From assembly GCA_030594905.1 (NCBI GenBank), contig JAUVEF010000032.1:1-9107 (forward strand): 9,107 nucleotides of DNA. Direction: 5' to 3'. A program made the translations under genes and the position numbers. Numbering within the stretch: position 1 is the stretch's first letter; each line of letters starts with the position of its first letter. Below, piece after piece: positions 1 to 6,374 of this stretch. Source of the DNA: Methanosarcinales archaeon (GTDB lineage Archaea; Halobacteriota; Methanosarcinia; Methanosarcinales; Methanogasteraceae). Below the pieces are notes generated by a model. It saw nothing but the letters and a program-made list of their open reading frames with translations. It was not told the origin of the DNA and searched no databases.

Positions 1-669
1 CGAGCGCTCAATCGCAGCACATCGCTTCCGAAGCATCCGATCAACATCCGGCATCCGGACTTCTTCGATCACAGGATCTACGATCCGGACGGGCTTTTTG
101 GTTGCAAGCGCAACTCCGAGAGCGTGAAAGTCCCCGGTACCGATGTACAGATACTCATCACAGTCGGGCGCAGCAGCAGAAAAGTTGCATCCGAGAACAA
201 GCCCGGGGTATGCGATGCGCCTGTCGCCATCATGGATGACGCCGGTTATGCCGTGATCTGCAAGATACTTTTGCACATCGGCAAGTGTGTGCACGAACTG
301 AGCGGTCGAGATAAGCCCGACACGATCAGGGATCACGCCGATTGCTTGTCTTATCATGGGAATGACCCGGGTTAGTGACCGCGCCTCAATGAAATATGTA
401 TCTGCCACTGTTATGTTCGGTATCTCGGCGTGTCCGAACTGAAACATGATATCGACCGATTCAAGAAGCCCGGTATCGACATCACATGCGCCGAAGCAGG
501 AATTTGCAGATATTACGCACCTCACACCGGTGTCCCGACTGATTTCCTCGGATATCCGGAGTGCTTCTCGTCTGAAACCGTCGGGAAACTGAAGCCCTAC
601 GACTCTGGCGTGTTTTTCCTTAATCACGCTTGCGACATAGCTCAGATTAAAATCGTATTCCTCGATCAT
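1..669 (-). CDS. dph2: Archaeal 2-(3-amino-3-carboxypropyl)histidine synthase, diphthamide biosynthesis Dph2 (partial, C-terminus off window)
   Basis: The minus strand stays open from ATG 669 to base 1, giving 223 residues with no stop. Residues 24-32 (VGLQFPDGF), 58-64 (CFGACDV), 159-163 (LGCNF) and 178-185 (TGDFHALG) match archaeal Dph2. In that family three Cys residues from the three repeats hold a 4Fe-4S cluster, which cleaves S-adenosylmethionine and puts an aminocarboxypropyl group on a histidine of aEF2. Cys62 (GACD) and Cys161 (LGC) fit the first two ligands. The third lies in roughly the last 110 residues, outside the window, judging from a usual length near 330-340. The start is fixed by an in-frame TGA at 675-673; ATG 676 is in another frame and stops quickly. 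The zinc-ribbon gene ends 17 nt upstream on the same strand, so the two are probably co-transcribed. No strong Shine-Dalgarno is seen. Confidence 0.9.
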   Translation of the reverse strand, partial: MIEEYDFNLSYVASVIKEKHARVVGLQFPDGFRREALRISEEISRDTGVRCVISANSCFGACDVDTGLLESVDIMFQFGHAEIPNITVADTYFIEARSLTRVIPMIRQAIGVIPDRVGLISTAQFVHTLADVQKYLADHGITGVIHDGDRRIAYPGLVLGCNFSAAAPDCDEYLYIGTGDFHALGVALATKKPVRIVDPVIEEVRMPDVDRMLRKRCAAIERS

Positions 670-686
670 CGATCATCAGGTCACAA

Positions 687-1214
687 TCATATCTGCTTTG
701 GTAGGAAGTACTTCTTGATCACGGTGTCGCATTTCGAACAGGTGATCATGAGCCAGTCACCAACCATCTGCTTGTTGTAGTGCTCAAAGATCGATGCCCC
801 GCAGGTCGGACATGCATAATGCTCTTTAAAATAATAATTATAAAATGTTGGATTGTCATCCAGCCAGTGGAGGACAGAGAGCAGCCGTTCGAGATACCGC
901 TGCTGCGATTCGCTCGATTCCACCTCTATCGCGGTTTCGACCCGGTCTTTAACATCCCTGAAGTATCTCTTTGATTTCTCACGAATTTTTTTATAATCTG
1001 TCATGTATCCAATGCTATCTTTCAAATACTTCGAATACATATCAGCTGCGCTGGATTCATTGCGCGTGATCGTTTTGAGGAAGTATTCGCTCATCAGGTC
1101 TTCCATCAGGTCAAAACACTCTGTGCAGATATTGTAGCCTTCGTAATGCGTCGAATCCAGTTCGCCGTGACAGATGATACATGCCTCACGTTCCATGAGA
1201 TCGTATGGCCCCAT
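687..1214 (-). CDS. Unrecognised double zinc-ribbon protein, first gene of a dph2 operon
   Basis: This is a 175-residue protein that I do not recognise. It has four CxxC knuckles: C12/C15 (CIIC) with C30/C33 (CTEC), and C135/C138 (CPTC) with C159/C162 (CSKC). These would form an N-terminal and a C-terminal Cys4 zinc ribbon around a charged, mostly helical middle (about residues 36-130) rich in Tyr, Glu, Lys and Arg. There is no signal peptide or membrane segment, so it should be cytosolic. The true start may be Met7 (ATG 1196, 169 aa): a TTTAAA box at 1220-1225 lies about 25 nt upstream of it, as expected for a leaderless archaeal transcript, and no Shine-Dalgarno precedes ATG 1214. dph2 follows after 17 nt, which hints at a translation-linked or nucleic-acid/protein-binding role, but this is inference only. 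Zinc binding is likely from the spacing; function is unknown. Confidence 0.82.
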   Translation of the reverse strand: MGPYDLMEREACIICHGELDSTHYEGYNICTECFDLMEDLMSEYFLKTITRNESSAADMYSKYLKDSIGYMTDYKKIREKSKRYFRDVKDRVETAIEVESSESQQRYLERLLSVLHWLDDNPTFYNYYFKEHYACPTCGASIFEHYNKQMVGDWLMITCSKCDTVIKKYFLPKQI

Positions 1215-1219
1215 ACCAA

Positions 1220-1225
1220 TTTAAA
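1220..1225 (-). promoter_or_regulatory. TATA-like box for the zinc-ribbon/dph2 operon
   Basis: TTTAAA (CTTTAAAT on the minus strand) is centred about 26 nt upstream of ATG 1196. That is the usual distance between an archaeal TATA box and the transcription start, so it would give a leaderless mRNA beginning at Met7 of the zinc-ribbon protein. This is a prediction from spacing and AT content only. Confidence 0.45.
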
Positions 1226-1310
1226 GGTTAGCCAACGCGCGGCATCCCAATCCGCCTACCAGTTCTATCTGATGTGGCTTCGGGCGGTGGAATGGTTGAC
1301 CTCATCGACA

Positions 1311-1320
1311 CTATTAAATA
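1311..1320 (+). promoter_or_regulatory. TATA-like box upstream of mfnB
   Basis: CTATTAAATA resembles an archaeal TATA element. It would start transcription near 1340 and leave a leader of about 60 nt carrying the palindrome at 1358-1369 and the GGAGG site. A weaker alternative is GATTAAAACT around 1335-1344, which would place the start inside the palindrome. Confidence 0.45.
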
Positions 1321-1357
1321 CATACAGGAACAGTGATTAAAACTATACTCACACATC

Positions 1358-1369
1358 TGCACCGGTGCA
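1358..1369. promoter_or_regulatory. Perfect 12-bp palindrome TGCACCGGTGCA in the mfnB leader
   Basis: TGCACCGGTGCA is identical to its reverse complement. It lies in the 187-nt divergent spacer, 32 nt before the mfnB start and just downstream of (or at) the predicted transcription start. A perfect dyad here suits a repressor operator bound by a dimer. No regulator is identified, and chance occurrence is possible. Confidence 0.35.
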
Positions 1370-1401
1370 AACGGCAAACGGTGTAGAAACGGAGGCATAT
1401 T

Positions 1402-2103
1402 ATGGAACTGTTAGTCAGTCCAATCAACACAGACGAGGCAAAAGCCGCATTCGCTGGCGGCGCAGATATCATCGATGTGAAAAATCCAAAGGAAGGCTCG
1501 CTTGGCGCGAATTTCCCCTGGGTAATCAGCGCAGTCATCGAGGCGATCGAATCGAAAAAACCGGTCAGCGCAACGATCGGCGATTTTAATTACAAACCAG
1601 GTACCGCATCACTTGCCGCACTCGGTGCAGCAACGGCGGGTGCCGATTACGTCAAAGTCGGATTGTACGACATCCAGACTGCGGAACAGGCAGAAGACTT
1701 GCTGTCAAAGGTTGTTCAGTCGGTGAAGACGTGTGATCCAAACAAGATGGCAGTAGCGTCTGCTTATGCGGATTACAGACGTATAAATTCAATTTCACCG
1801 CTTTTACTTCCTGAGATCGGCGCAAAGGTCGGTGTTGATGTGGTGATGCTCGATACCGGCATCAAAGACGGGCGGTCTGCGTTTGAGTTCATGACCGAAG
1901 ATGAGTTGACCAGGTTCGTAGATACCGCACGAGATCTCAATCTGCGCAGCGCACTTGCAGGCGCCATCAGATTTGAGGATATGGAGATGGTAAAGCGCAT
2001 CAATCCGGATATTATCGGCATCCGTGGCATGGTCTGTGGCGGCGACCGAAACGCCGTGATCAAGCAAGAACTGGTAGAGAAATTGAAAGCACAGATGGGC
2101 TAA
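1402..2103 (+). CDS. mfnB: (5-formylfuran-3-yl)methyl phosphate synthase, methanofuran biosynthesis
   Basis: MfnB condenses two molecules of glyceraldehyde-3-phosphate into 4-(hydroxymethyl)-2-furancarboxaldehyde phosphate, the precursor of the furan ring of methanofuran, the cytosolic C1 carrier of methanogens and relatives. The protein is 233 residues, essentially the length of the Methanocaldococcus enzyme, and is a (beta/alpha)8 barrel. The known catalytic residues appear at the same numbers: Asp25 and the Schiff-base Lys27 in DVKNP, Lys85 in DYVKVG, and Asp151 and Lys155 in LDTGIKDG. The conserved GIRGMVCGGDR lies near the C-terminal phosphate-binding end. GGAGG at 1391-1395, 6 nt before ATG 1402, fixes the start. 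It is a single-gene unit, divergent from the zinc-ribbon gene and convergent with the 2393 gene. It is the clearest metabolic marker of lineage in the window. Confidence 0.95.
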   Translation: MELLVSPINTDEAKAAFAGGADIIDVKNPKEGSLGANFPWVISAVIEAIESKKPVSATIGDFNYKPGTASLAALGAATAGADYVKVGLYDIQTAEQAEDLLSKVVQSVKTCDPNKMAVASAYADYRRINSISPLLLPEIGAKVGVDVVMLDTGIKDGRSAFEFMTEDELTRFVDTARDLNLRSALAGAIRFEDMEMVKRINPDIIGIRGMVCGGDRNAVIKQELVEKLKAQMG

Positions 2104-2184
2104 TCACACATAGCCACTCATTGTGTTTCGCTAAGTTCGCGTAATCAGTATATTTGTACCTGCTCGGGGCAACTTGTGGCAGGA

Positions 2185-2244
2185 ACCATGGGATTACACA
2201 GATTTCCGCAAGATTGCTGTGTTAATCTTGTGTAATCTCGTGGT
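2185..2244. repeat. Long imperfect inverted repeat built from GATTACACA / TGTGTAATC units
   Basis: The left arm at 2185-2200 (ACCATGGGATTACACA) pairs with the right arm at 2229-2244 (TGTGTAATCTCGTGGT) at 14 of 16 positions. The 28-nt centre holds AGATT and AATCT, which could extend the stem, and TGTGTTAATCT followed by TGTGTAATCTC, a near tandem repeat. It lies between the convergent genes mfnB and the COG0857 gene. The pattern resembles intergenic repeats of the form TGTGTAATCTGTGG that I recall from many microbial genomes, but I cannot test that here. It could also act as a bidirectional terminator. Confidence 0.6.
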
Positions 2245-2253
2245 TTTATATGT

Positions 2254-2272
2254 GGGTATTTACACAATACCC
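2254..2272 (+). terminator. Stem-loop downstream of mfnB, possible terminator
   Basis: GGGTATT (2254-2260) and AATACCC (2266-2272) form a perfect 7-bp stem with a 5-nt loop. It is followed about 10 nt later by a pyrimidine-rich, T-rich stretch (TATATTTCTCTTCTT, 2284-2298). It lies 150 nt beyond the mfnB stop, so it may end mfnB transcription, but the T tract is interrupted and the distance is long. Confidence 0.35.
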
Positions 2273-2320
2273 GGGTAAGTGCGTATATTTCTCTTCTTAA
2301 TCTGGTATATGATAGATATT

Positions 2321-2355
2321 GTTTAAAACCAGAGTGCAATAGAGCACGTTTAAAC
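2321..2355 (-). terminator. Imperfect hairpin past the end of the pcn-to-COG0857 operon
   Basis: GTGC (2334-2337) and GCAC (2344-2347) close a 6-nt loop. Outside a bulge, GTTTAAA at 2321 pairs with TTTAAAC ending at 2355. It lies about 40 nt beyond the 3' end of the minus-strand operon and runs into GGTTTTAAAC. It may be an end-of-operon structure; support is weak. Confidence 0.25.
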
Positions 2356-2392
2356 AAATATCACAGACCCAGAGTGATTGGTAAATCTTGGG

Positions 2393-3457
2393 TCATGCTG
2401 TCACCCCAATCACGCTTTCAAGAGCGCTCATATCCATATACTTATCCAGAAGTTCCCCAATCCGACGTAGCTTCTTCTCGCCAAGAATCCGAGCTTGTCC
2501 CATGATAATCTCCATCTCTTCCACCGTGCTCATGGTATCGCCCATAACGACCATCATCGGCACACCGCGTTCCTTCGCCGCCCCAAGGATTGTGGAGCTT
2601 GGGTACATGCCACCTGTTAGTATGATGCATTTTACGCCTGCCTCAAGCGCAGCCATCTGAATATCCGATCGACCGCCGCCTGTAATCAATGCAAAGCTTT
2701 TTACACGCCTGAAATATCGAAGCGCCGTGTTTGCTTCCATTGCACCGACAAAAAAATGCTCCACAAGGACCCTGCGCAGGTCATCCCTGATAAGGATCTC
2801 GCTTCCGAGATAGTCCGCGATTTCGCCAACCGAGACGGATTTTAACATTGGATCTCTCGGTATTACCCCAAATACTCTTATTCCGTGGCTTTCAAGAAAC
2901 GGGACTGCAAGATCGGCTGCCTCGTCCGGATCGAGCACGTCATTTAGTATGACCCCTGCGAGCATGTCAGGATCGCCAATCATCTTGAGGTCGTTTAAGA
3001 TGTTATCAACCTCCTGCATGTCATGATATCTGCTTACAAGGAGAATCTTTGTGTCCAGAAGCTTTGCTATGTCTATATCAGACATATCGTACATTATTCC
3101 GCCAGCCAGGTCCTTATTGCCCTCAATGATCATTGCGTCCTTGCCCGCTGACAACTTCTTGTAGGTCTCCTTAATTTTACCCCCGACGTCCACGCCTTTT
3201 GTAAGCGCGCAGTGATAGAAATCATGCGTGAGCATCACAGGAGTTATCTCATCCAGCGGGTCGCTAAGTCCAATTGCATCCCTGACGTTCATCGCATCCT
3301 CGTCCACCAGCGCACCACCAATCTCACGAAACTGATTCCCAAACGGTTTCATATATCCAATCTTCAGCCCTTTATCCCTGAGTACGAGGCTAATACCAAT
3401 ACATATAGCGCTTTTTCCTGAATGTCCCTCGCATGACCCAATTAATATGGATTTCAT
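2393..3457 (-). CDS. COG0857 family protein: BioD-like P-loop domain plus DRTGG domain (phosphotransacetylase N-terminal-like)
   Basis: The N-terminal domain (about residues 1-210) is a BioD/CobQ-like P-loop fold with GSCEGHSGKS at residues 9-18 (counted from ATG 3463), IIEGNKD at 112-118 and VILND at 171-175. The second domain (about 215-325) is a DRTGG domain, seen in LITGGGRSDIQ (259-269) and ILTGGMYPSS (281-290). This is the N-terminal half of large bacterial phosphotransacetylases without the catalytic Pta domain, so it should not transfer phosphate to acetyl-CoA itself. Its place directly after an ADP-forming acyl-CoA synthetase suggests a regulatory or partner role, which is inference. 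Start: GGAGG at 3469-3465 is only 1 nt from ATG 3463 but 7 nt from ATG 3457, so Met3 is the better start (354 aa). From ATG 3463 it would overlap the upstream gene as ATGA. It is the last gene of the operon. Confidence 0.88.
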   Translation of the reverse strand: MKSILIGSCEGHSGKSAICIGISLVLRDKGLKIGYMKPFGNQFREIGGALVDEDAMNVRDAIGLSDPLDEITPVMLTHDFYHCALTKGVDVGGKIKETYKKLSAGKDAMIIEGNKDLAGGIMYDMSDIDIAKLLDTKILLVSRYHDMQEVDNILNDLKMIGDPDMLAGVILNDVLDPDEAADLAVPFLESHGIRVFGVIPRDPMLKSVSVGEIADYLGSEILIRDDLRRVLVEHFFVGAMEANTALRYFRRVKSFALITGGGRSDIQMAALEAGVKCIILTGGMYPSSTILGAAKERGVPMMVVMGDTMSTVEEMEIIMGQARILGEKKLRRIGELLDKYMDMSALESVIGVTA

Positions 3458-3459
3458 AT

Positions 3460-5535
3460 TCATTCCTCCAGTGTAAGCCTTATATCAACCGCGACACAGC
3501 CATCCTCAAAAACAAGCATCGGATTGATGTCGATCTCCACGATTTCCGGGAAATCGGTGCACAATTTTGAAAAACGGAGTAAACTTTCCTTTATCGCACC
3601 GATGTCCGATGGTTTCTCCCCCCGGATACCAAGAAGCATCGGATACGCCCGGATCTCCTTTATCATCTCGTCTGCATCATTTTCGGTGAGTGGGGCGATC
3701 CTGAATGTTACGTCCCTCAGCACCTCCACCGATATCCCGCCAAGCCCGAACATAATCATCGGTCCAAACTGGGGGTCCCGGTTCATGCCGATGATGATTT
3801 CCCTGCCGCCTTTCAGCATCTTCTGGACCAGCACGCCCTCAATTCGGGCGCCGGGCATGTAACGGTGGATCTGGTGCATCATGCCATCATAGACAACGCC
3901 CGCACCTTTCGCATCCATTATGTCGGTTCGCACCCCGCCGACATCGGTCTTGTGTGATATGTCTGCTGACACCACCTTCATGACCACCGGGTACCCGATG
4001 CGACTTGCAGCCTCGACCGCCTGCGCCCTGGAGGAAGCCACGATCGATTCTGCCACAGGGATTCCATATCGCTCCAGCAGGGACAGGCATTCAACTCCCG
4101 GTCGCTTATTTCCCTGTTTTTTTTCATTATCTAAAATTTCCTGCACGGACTCTTGGTCAACGCCACAATCCGGCGGGTACGTGCGCGTTCTTGCAGTGAT
4201 TTTTGCATAATCGATCATTGCGCGCATCGTCCGTGCAGCCCGCTCAGGGAATGGGTAGTTCGGGACCCTACCCTCAGAAAGGATTTTTTCACCCTTGAGT
4301 GCCTGCGCCCCACCCATCAGAGATACGAGAATTGGTTTTGAGGATTCTCGGCTTGCATTGACAACGATCTCTGCGATCCGCTCCATGTCAGTCATAGCCT
4401 GCGGCGATGCGAGAACGATGATGCCGCTGACATTGTCGTCACAAATGACTGCCTCAATCGCATGTCTGTACAGTTCGGGAACGGCATCTCCGAGTACGTC
4501 CACCGGGTTATATACGTTTGCTGCCGCAGGAAGACACGATCTGAGCGTCTCGATCGTTTCGGGCGTAAACGATGCGATTGTCATGCCAAGCGTTTCGCAC
4601 GCATCAGTGGCAAGCACGCCCGGTCCACCTGCATTGGTAATGATCGCGATCCTGTCGCCGACTGGTAGCTGCTGATATGCAAAAGCAAGCCCGTAATCAA
4701 ACATCGCTTCGATCGATTGGGCTCTGATTACGCCGCTCTGGCGGAATGCCGCATTATATGCAACATCAGAGCCTGCAAGAGTTCCTGTGTGTGATGACAC
4801 CGCTCTTGCACCTGAACCGGTACTGCCTGCTTTTATCACAATGATCGGCTTTTTATCTTCCGTGACGCTACCGGCAATGTCCATAAATTCTCTGCCGTTC
4901 TTTATTCCTTCCAGATATAGCAGTATCACGCTTGTTTCATCGTCCTCTGCCATCGCCTGGATGATATCATTTTCAGTGATGTCCGCCTTGTTCCCGAGAC
5001 TGACAAAGATCGAGAATCCGAACCGCTTAATCTCTGCCCAGTCAAGAATTGCGGTGCATAGCGCGCCACTCTGTGATGCAAGACCGATGTCCCCGGAAAT
5101 CGCCATACCCGCAGCAAAAGATGCATTAATTCCCGAATGAGTACCAATAAATCCAAGGCTGTTTGGTCCAAGCATCCTCATGCCGTATTCTTTGACAATA
5201 TCGGCACATTCCATCTCCAGTTCTGCAGCTCCCGCCTCCTTAAACCCGGCTGAGATAACGACTGTGTTCGTAACTCCTTTTGCCCCGCACTCCCGTAGCA
5301 CGCCGGGCACGAGCCTTGCAGGCACGACTATGACTGCAAGATCGACTGGTGGCGCGCTGGTAATGTCCGGGTAGCACTTAAGTCCATCAATCTCATCAGA
5401 CTTGGGATTTATTGGATAAATAGCACCCCCAAACCCCTTCCTGATGTTTTCAAGCACAACCCTCCCGACTTTCCCCTCCTCACGGGACGCGCCAACGATG
5501 GCTACACATTCCGGTCTAAAAAATTTTTCGAGCAT
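3460..5535 (-). CDS. acd: ADP-forming acetate/acyl-CoA synthetase, fused alpha-beta subunits
   Basis: The enzyme converts acyl-CoA + ADP + phosphate to acid + CoA + ATP, reversibly, in the cytosol; it gives substrate-level ATP or activates acids. The 691 residues hold a CoA-binding Rossmann domain (about 5-130, starting VAIVGASREEGKVG), a succinyl-CoA-ligase-like domain (about 145-460) and a C-terminal ATP-grasp domain (about 475-690). His249 in SSHTGTLAGSD matches the phosphorylated alpha-subunit histidine, and His528 in ISHKTDVGGV the phosphohistidine of the beta subunit, in the Pyrococcus enzyme. IDINP (668-672) near the C-terminus is a typical ATP-grasp end. The order is alpha then beta in one chain, as in many Euryarchaeota. 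Substrate (acetate, branched-chain or aryl acids) cannot be read from the sequence. The start is 8 nt after the stop of the COG2047 gene. An A8 run lies at the domain junction (4117-4124). Confidence 0.94.
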   Translation of the reverse strand: MLEKFFRPECVAIVGASREEGKVGRVVLENIRKGFGGAIYPINPKSDEIDGLKCYPDITSAPPVDLAVIVVPARLVPGVLRECGAKGVTNTVVISAGFKEAGAAELEMECADIVKEYGMRMLGPNSLGFIGTHSGINASFAAGMAISGDIGLASQSGALCTAILDWAEIKRFGFSIFVSLGNKADITENDIIQAMAEDDETSVILLYLEGIKNGREFMDIAGSVTEDKKPIIVIKAGSTGSGARAVSSHTGTLAGSDVAYNAAFRQSGVIRAQSIEAMFDYGLAFAYQQLPVGDRIAIITNAGGPGVLATDACETLGMTIASFTPETIETLRSCLPAAANVYNPVDVLGDAVPELYRHAIEAVICDDNVSGIIVLASPQAMTDMERIAEIVVNASRESSKPILVSLMGGAQALKGEKILSEGRVPNYPFPERAARTMRAMIDYAKITARTRTYPPDCGVDQESVQEILDNEKKQGNKRPGVECLSLLERYGIPVAESIVASSRAQAVEAASRIGYPVVMKVVSADISHKTDVGGVRTDIMDAKGAGVVYDGMMHQIHRYMPGARIEGVLVQKMLKGGREIIIGMNRDPQFGPMIMFGLGGISVEVLRDVTFRIAPLTENDADEMIKEIRAYPMLLGIRGEKPSDIGAIKESLLRFSKLCTDFPEIVEIDINPMLVFEDGCVAVDIRLTLEE

Positions 5536-5540
5536 TCCGA

Positions 5541-5559
5541 GCGTTATCCGATATAACGC
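5541..5559 (-). promoter_or_regulatory. Hairpin at the COG2047/acd junction, possible translational coupling
   Basis: On the mRNA, GCGTTAT and ATAACGC form a perfect 7-bp stem with a 5-nt loop. The stem contains the UAA stop of the upstream gene and ends 5 nt before the acd AUG. A ribosome finishing the upstream gene would open it, so acd translation may depend on that of its neighbour. No clear Shine-Dalgarno is present here (only CGGA), which fits coupling. Confidence 0.4.
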
Positions 5560-6371
5560 AGATCCTCATCACCCTTGGTCAAAGACATCTGCATCTGCTG
5601 CATTTCCTCCAGTTTTGCGACTACTTTCTCCATCTCGGCGGCATGTTCTTCGAGCGCCTGCATGTCCACCTCGATACCAAGTGCCTGACTGAGCACACGG
5701 AGCACTGCCTGAGCGCTCATCGGATCGACGATATATCCTGACGTGATACCCATCAAGCAGACCGCATCGATATTCAGTTCTATGCCCATGGCAAGCAAGA
5801 TCCCTGAGACGCCAATGATGCCACCCCATGGTTCGCTCTCCTGAAAATCAACACCGTACTCGCTCAATTCCTCGACCATATCAGGATTGTTGACCGCCCC
5901 GATCACGGTGCCGTTATCCTCCAGCTGACCGGTCGCATACCCCCCAAGCGTGTAGATTCTGGAGACATTGAACCGCTTTGCGATATCAAGAAAAACGTCG
6001 CAGAGGATGTAATGTCCCCGGGTCGTTGCACTCTGGTTGTCCCCGACTAAAATCAGCATATCACTCTTTCCATCCTCTGACCTGCAGGCATAGATCTCGT
6101 TTCGGGCGAGTCTAACCGCGCAGTCATCAAGCACGATTGCCTGCGGTGGAAAATGGATTGAATAGATGTCGATGATCCGCGTTGCATGGAACACGTCGAT
6201 TAAGTGTTCCGCAACCAGTTTACCAACGTGTCCGAAGCCAGGCAACCCCTCGATCATGACTGGCGCGCTTAATTCGATATCCTGCAACTCGTGAATCGTG
6301 ACATCGCTCGTAAACGTCAGTGGCTGGTCATCCCCTGTGATCACTGTGCGAGTATAGTTGTCTGTCATCAT
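5544..6371 (-). CDS. Proteasome assembly chaperone family protein (PAC2 fold, COG2047, PbaB-like)
   Basis: The 275-residue protein matches archaeal COG2047. VMIEGLPGFGHVGKLVAEHLI (38-58) is the typical opening of the PAC2 domain, followed by FPPQAIV (74-80), YTLGGYATGQ (140-149) and PWGGIIGVSGILLAMG (181-196). A charged segment at about 236-262 looks like a coiled coil. Archaeal members such as Pyrococcus PbaB bind the 20S proteasome and are linked to its assembly or activation. The C-terminus, DLRYIG, has a Tyr three residues from the end, near but not equal to the hydrophobic-Tyr-X tail that docks in the alpha ring. The first 30 residues are polar and probably flexible. It starts 3 nt after the pcn stop; ATG 6371 or 6368 could be used, with TGATC just upstream as a partial ribosome-binding site. 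Its exact role here is inference from the family. Confidence 0.88.
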   Translation of the reverse strand: MMTDNYTRTVITGDDQPLTFTSDVTIHELQDIELSAPVMIEGLPGFGHVGKLVAEHLIDVFHATRIIDIYSIHFPPQAIVLDDCAVRLARNEIYACRSEDGKSDMLILVGDNQSATTRGHYILCDVFLDIAKRFNVSRIYTLGGYATGQLEDNGTVIGAVNNPDMVEELSEYGVDFQESEPWGGIIGVSGILLAMGIELNIDAVCLMGITSGYIVDPMSAQAVLRVLSQALGIEVDMQALEEHAAEMEKVVAKLEEMQQMQMSLTKGDEDLRYIG

Positions 6372-6374
6372 TGA

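Noticed and set aside
124..780. Plus-strand open frames of 83 and 116 codons at 124-375 and 430-780
   Set aside because: They lie antisense to dph2, which is open across the whole stretch and shows clear family motifs; the second also overlaps the zinc-ribbon gene end. Their proteins show no recognisable features.
2145..2357. 70-codon minus-strand frame in the convergent gap
   Set aside because: It is made almost wholly of the inverted repeats at 2185-2272 and 2321-2355 and has no ribosome-binding site or recognisable motif.
4117..4124. A8 homopolymer read as a sequencing or true frameshift in acd
   Set aside because: The frame continues correctly into the ATP-grasp domain on the other side, so the gene is intact as written. 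The run is kept only as a possible slippage site.
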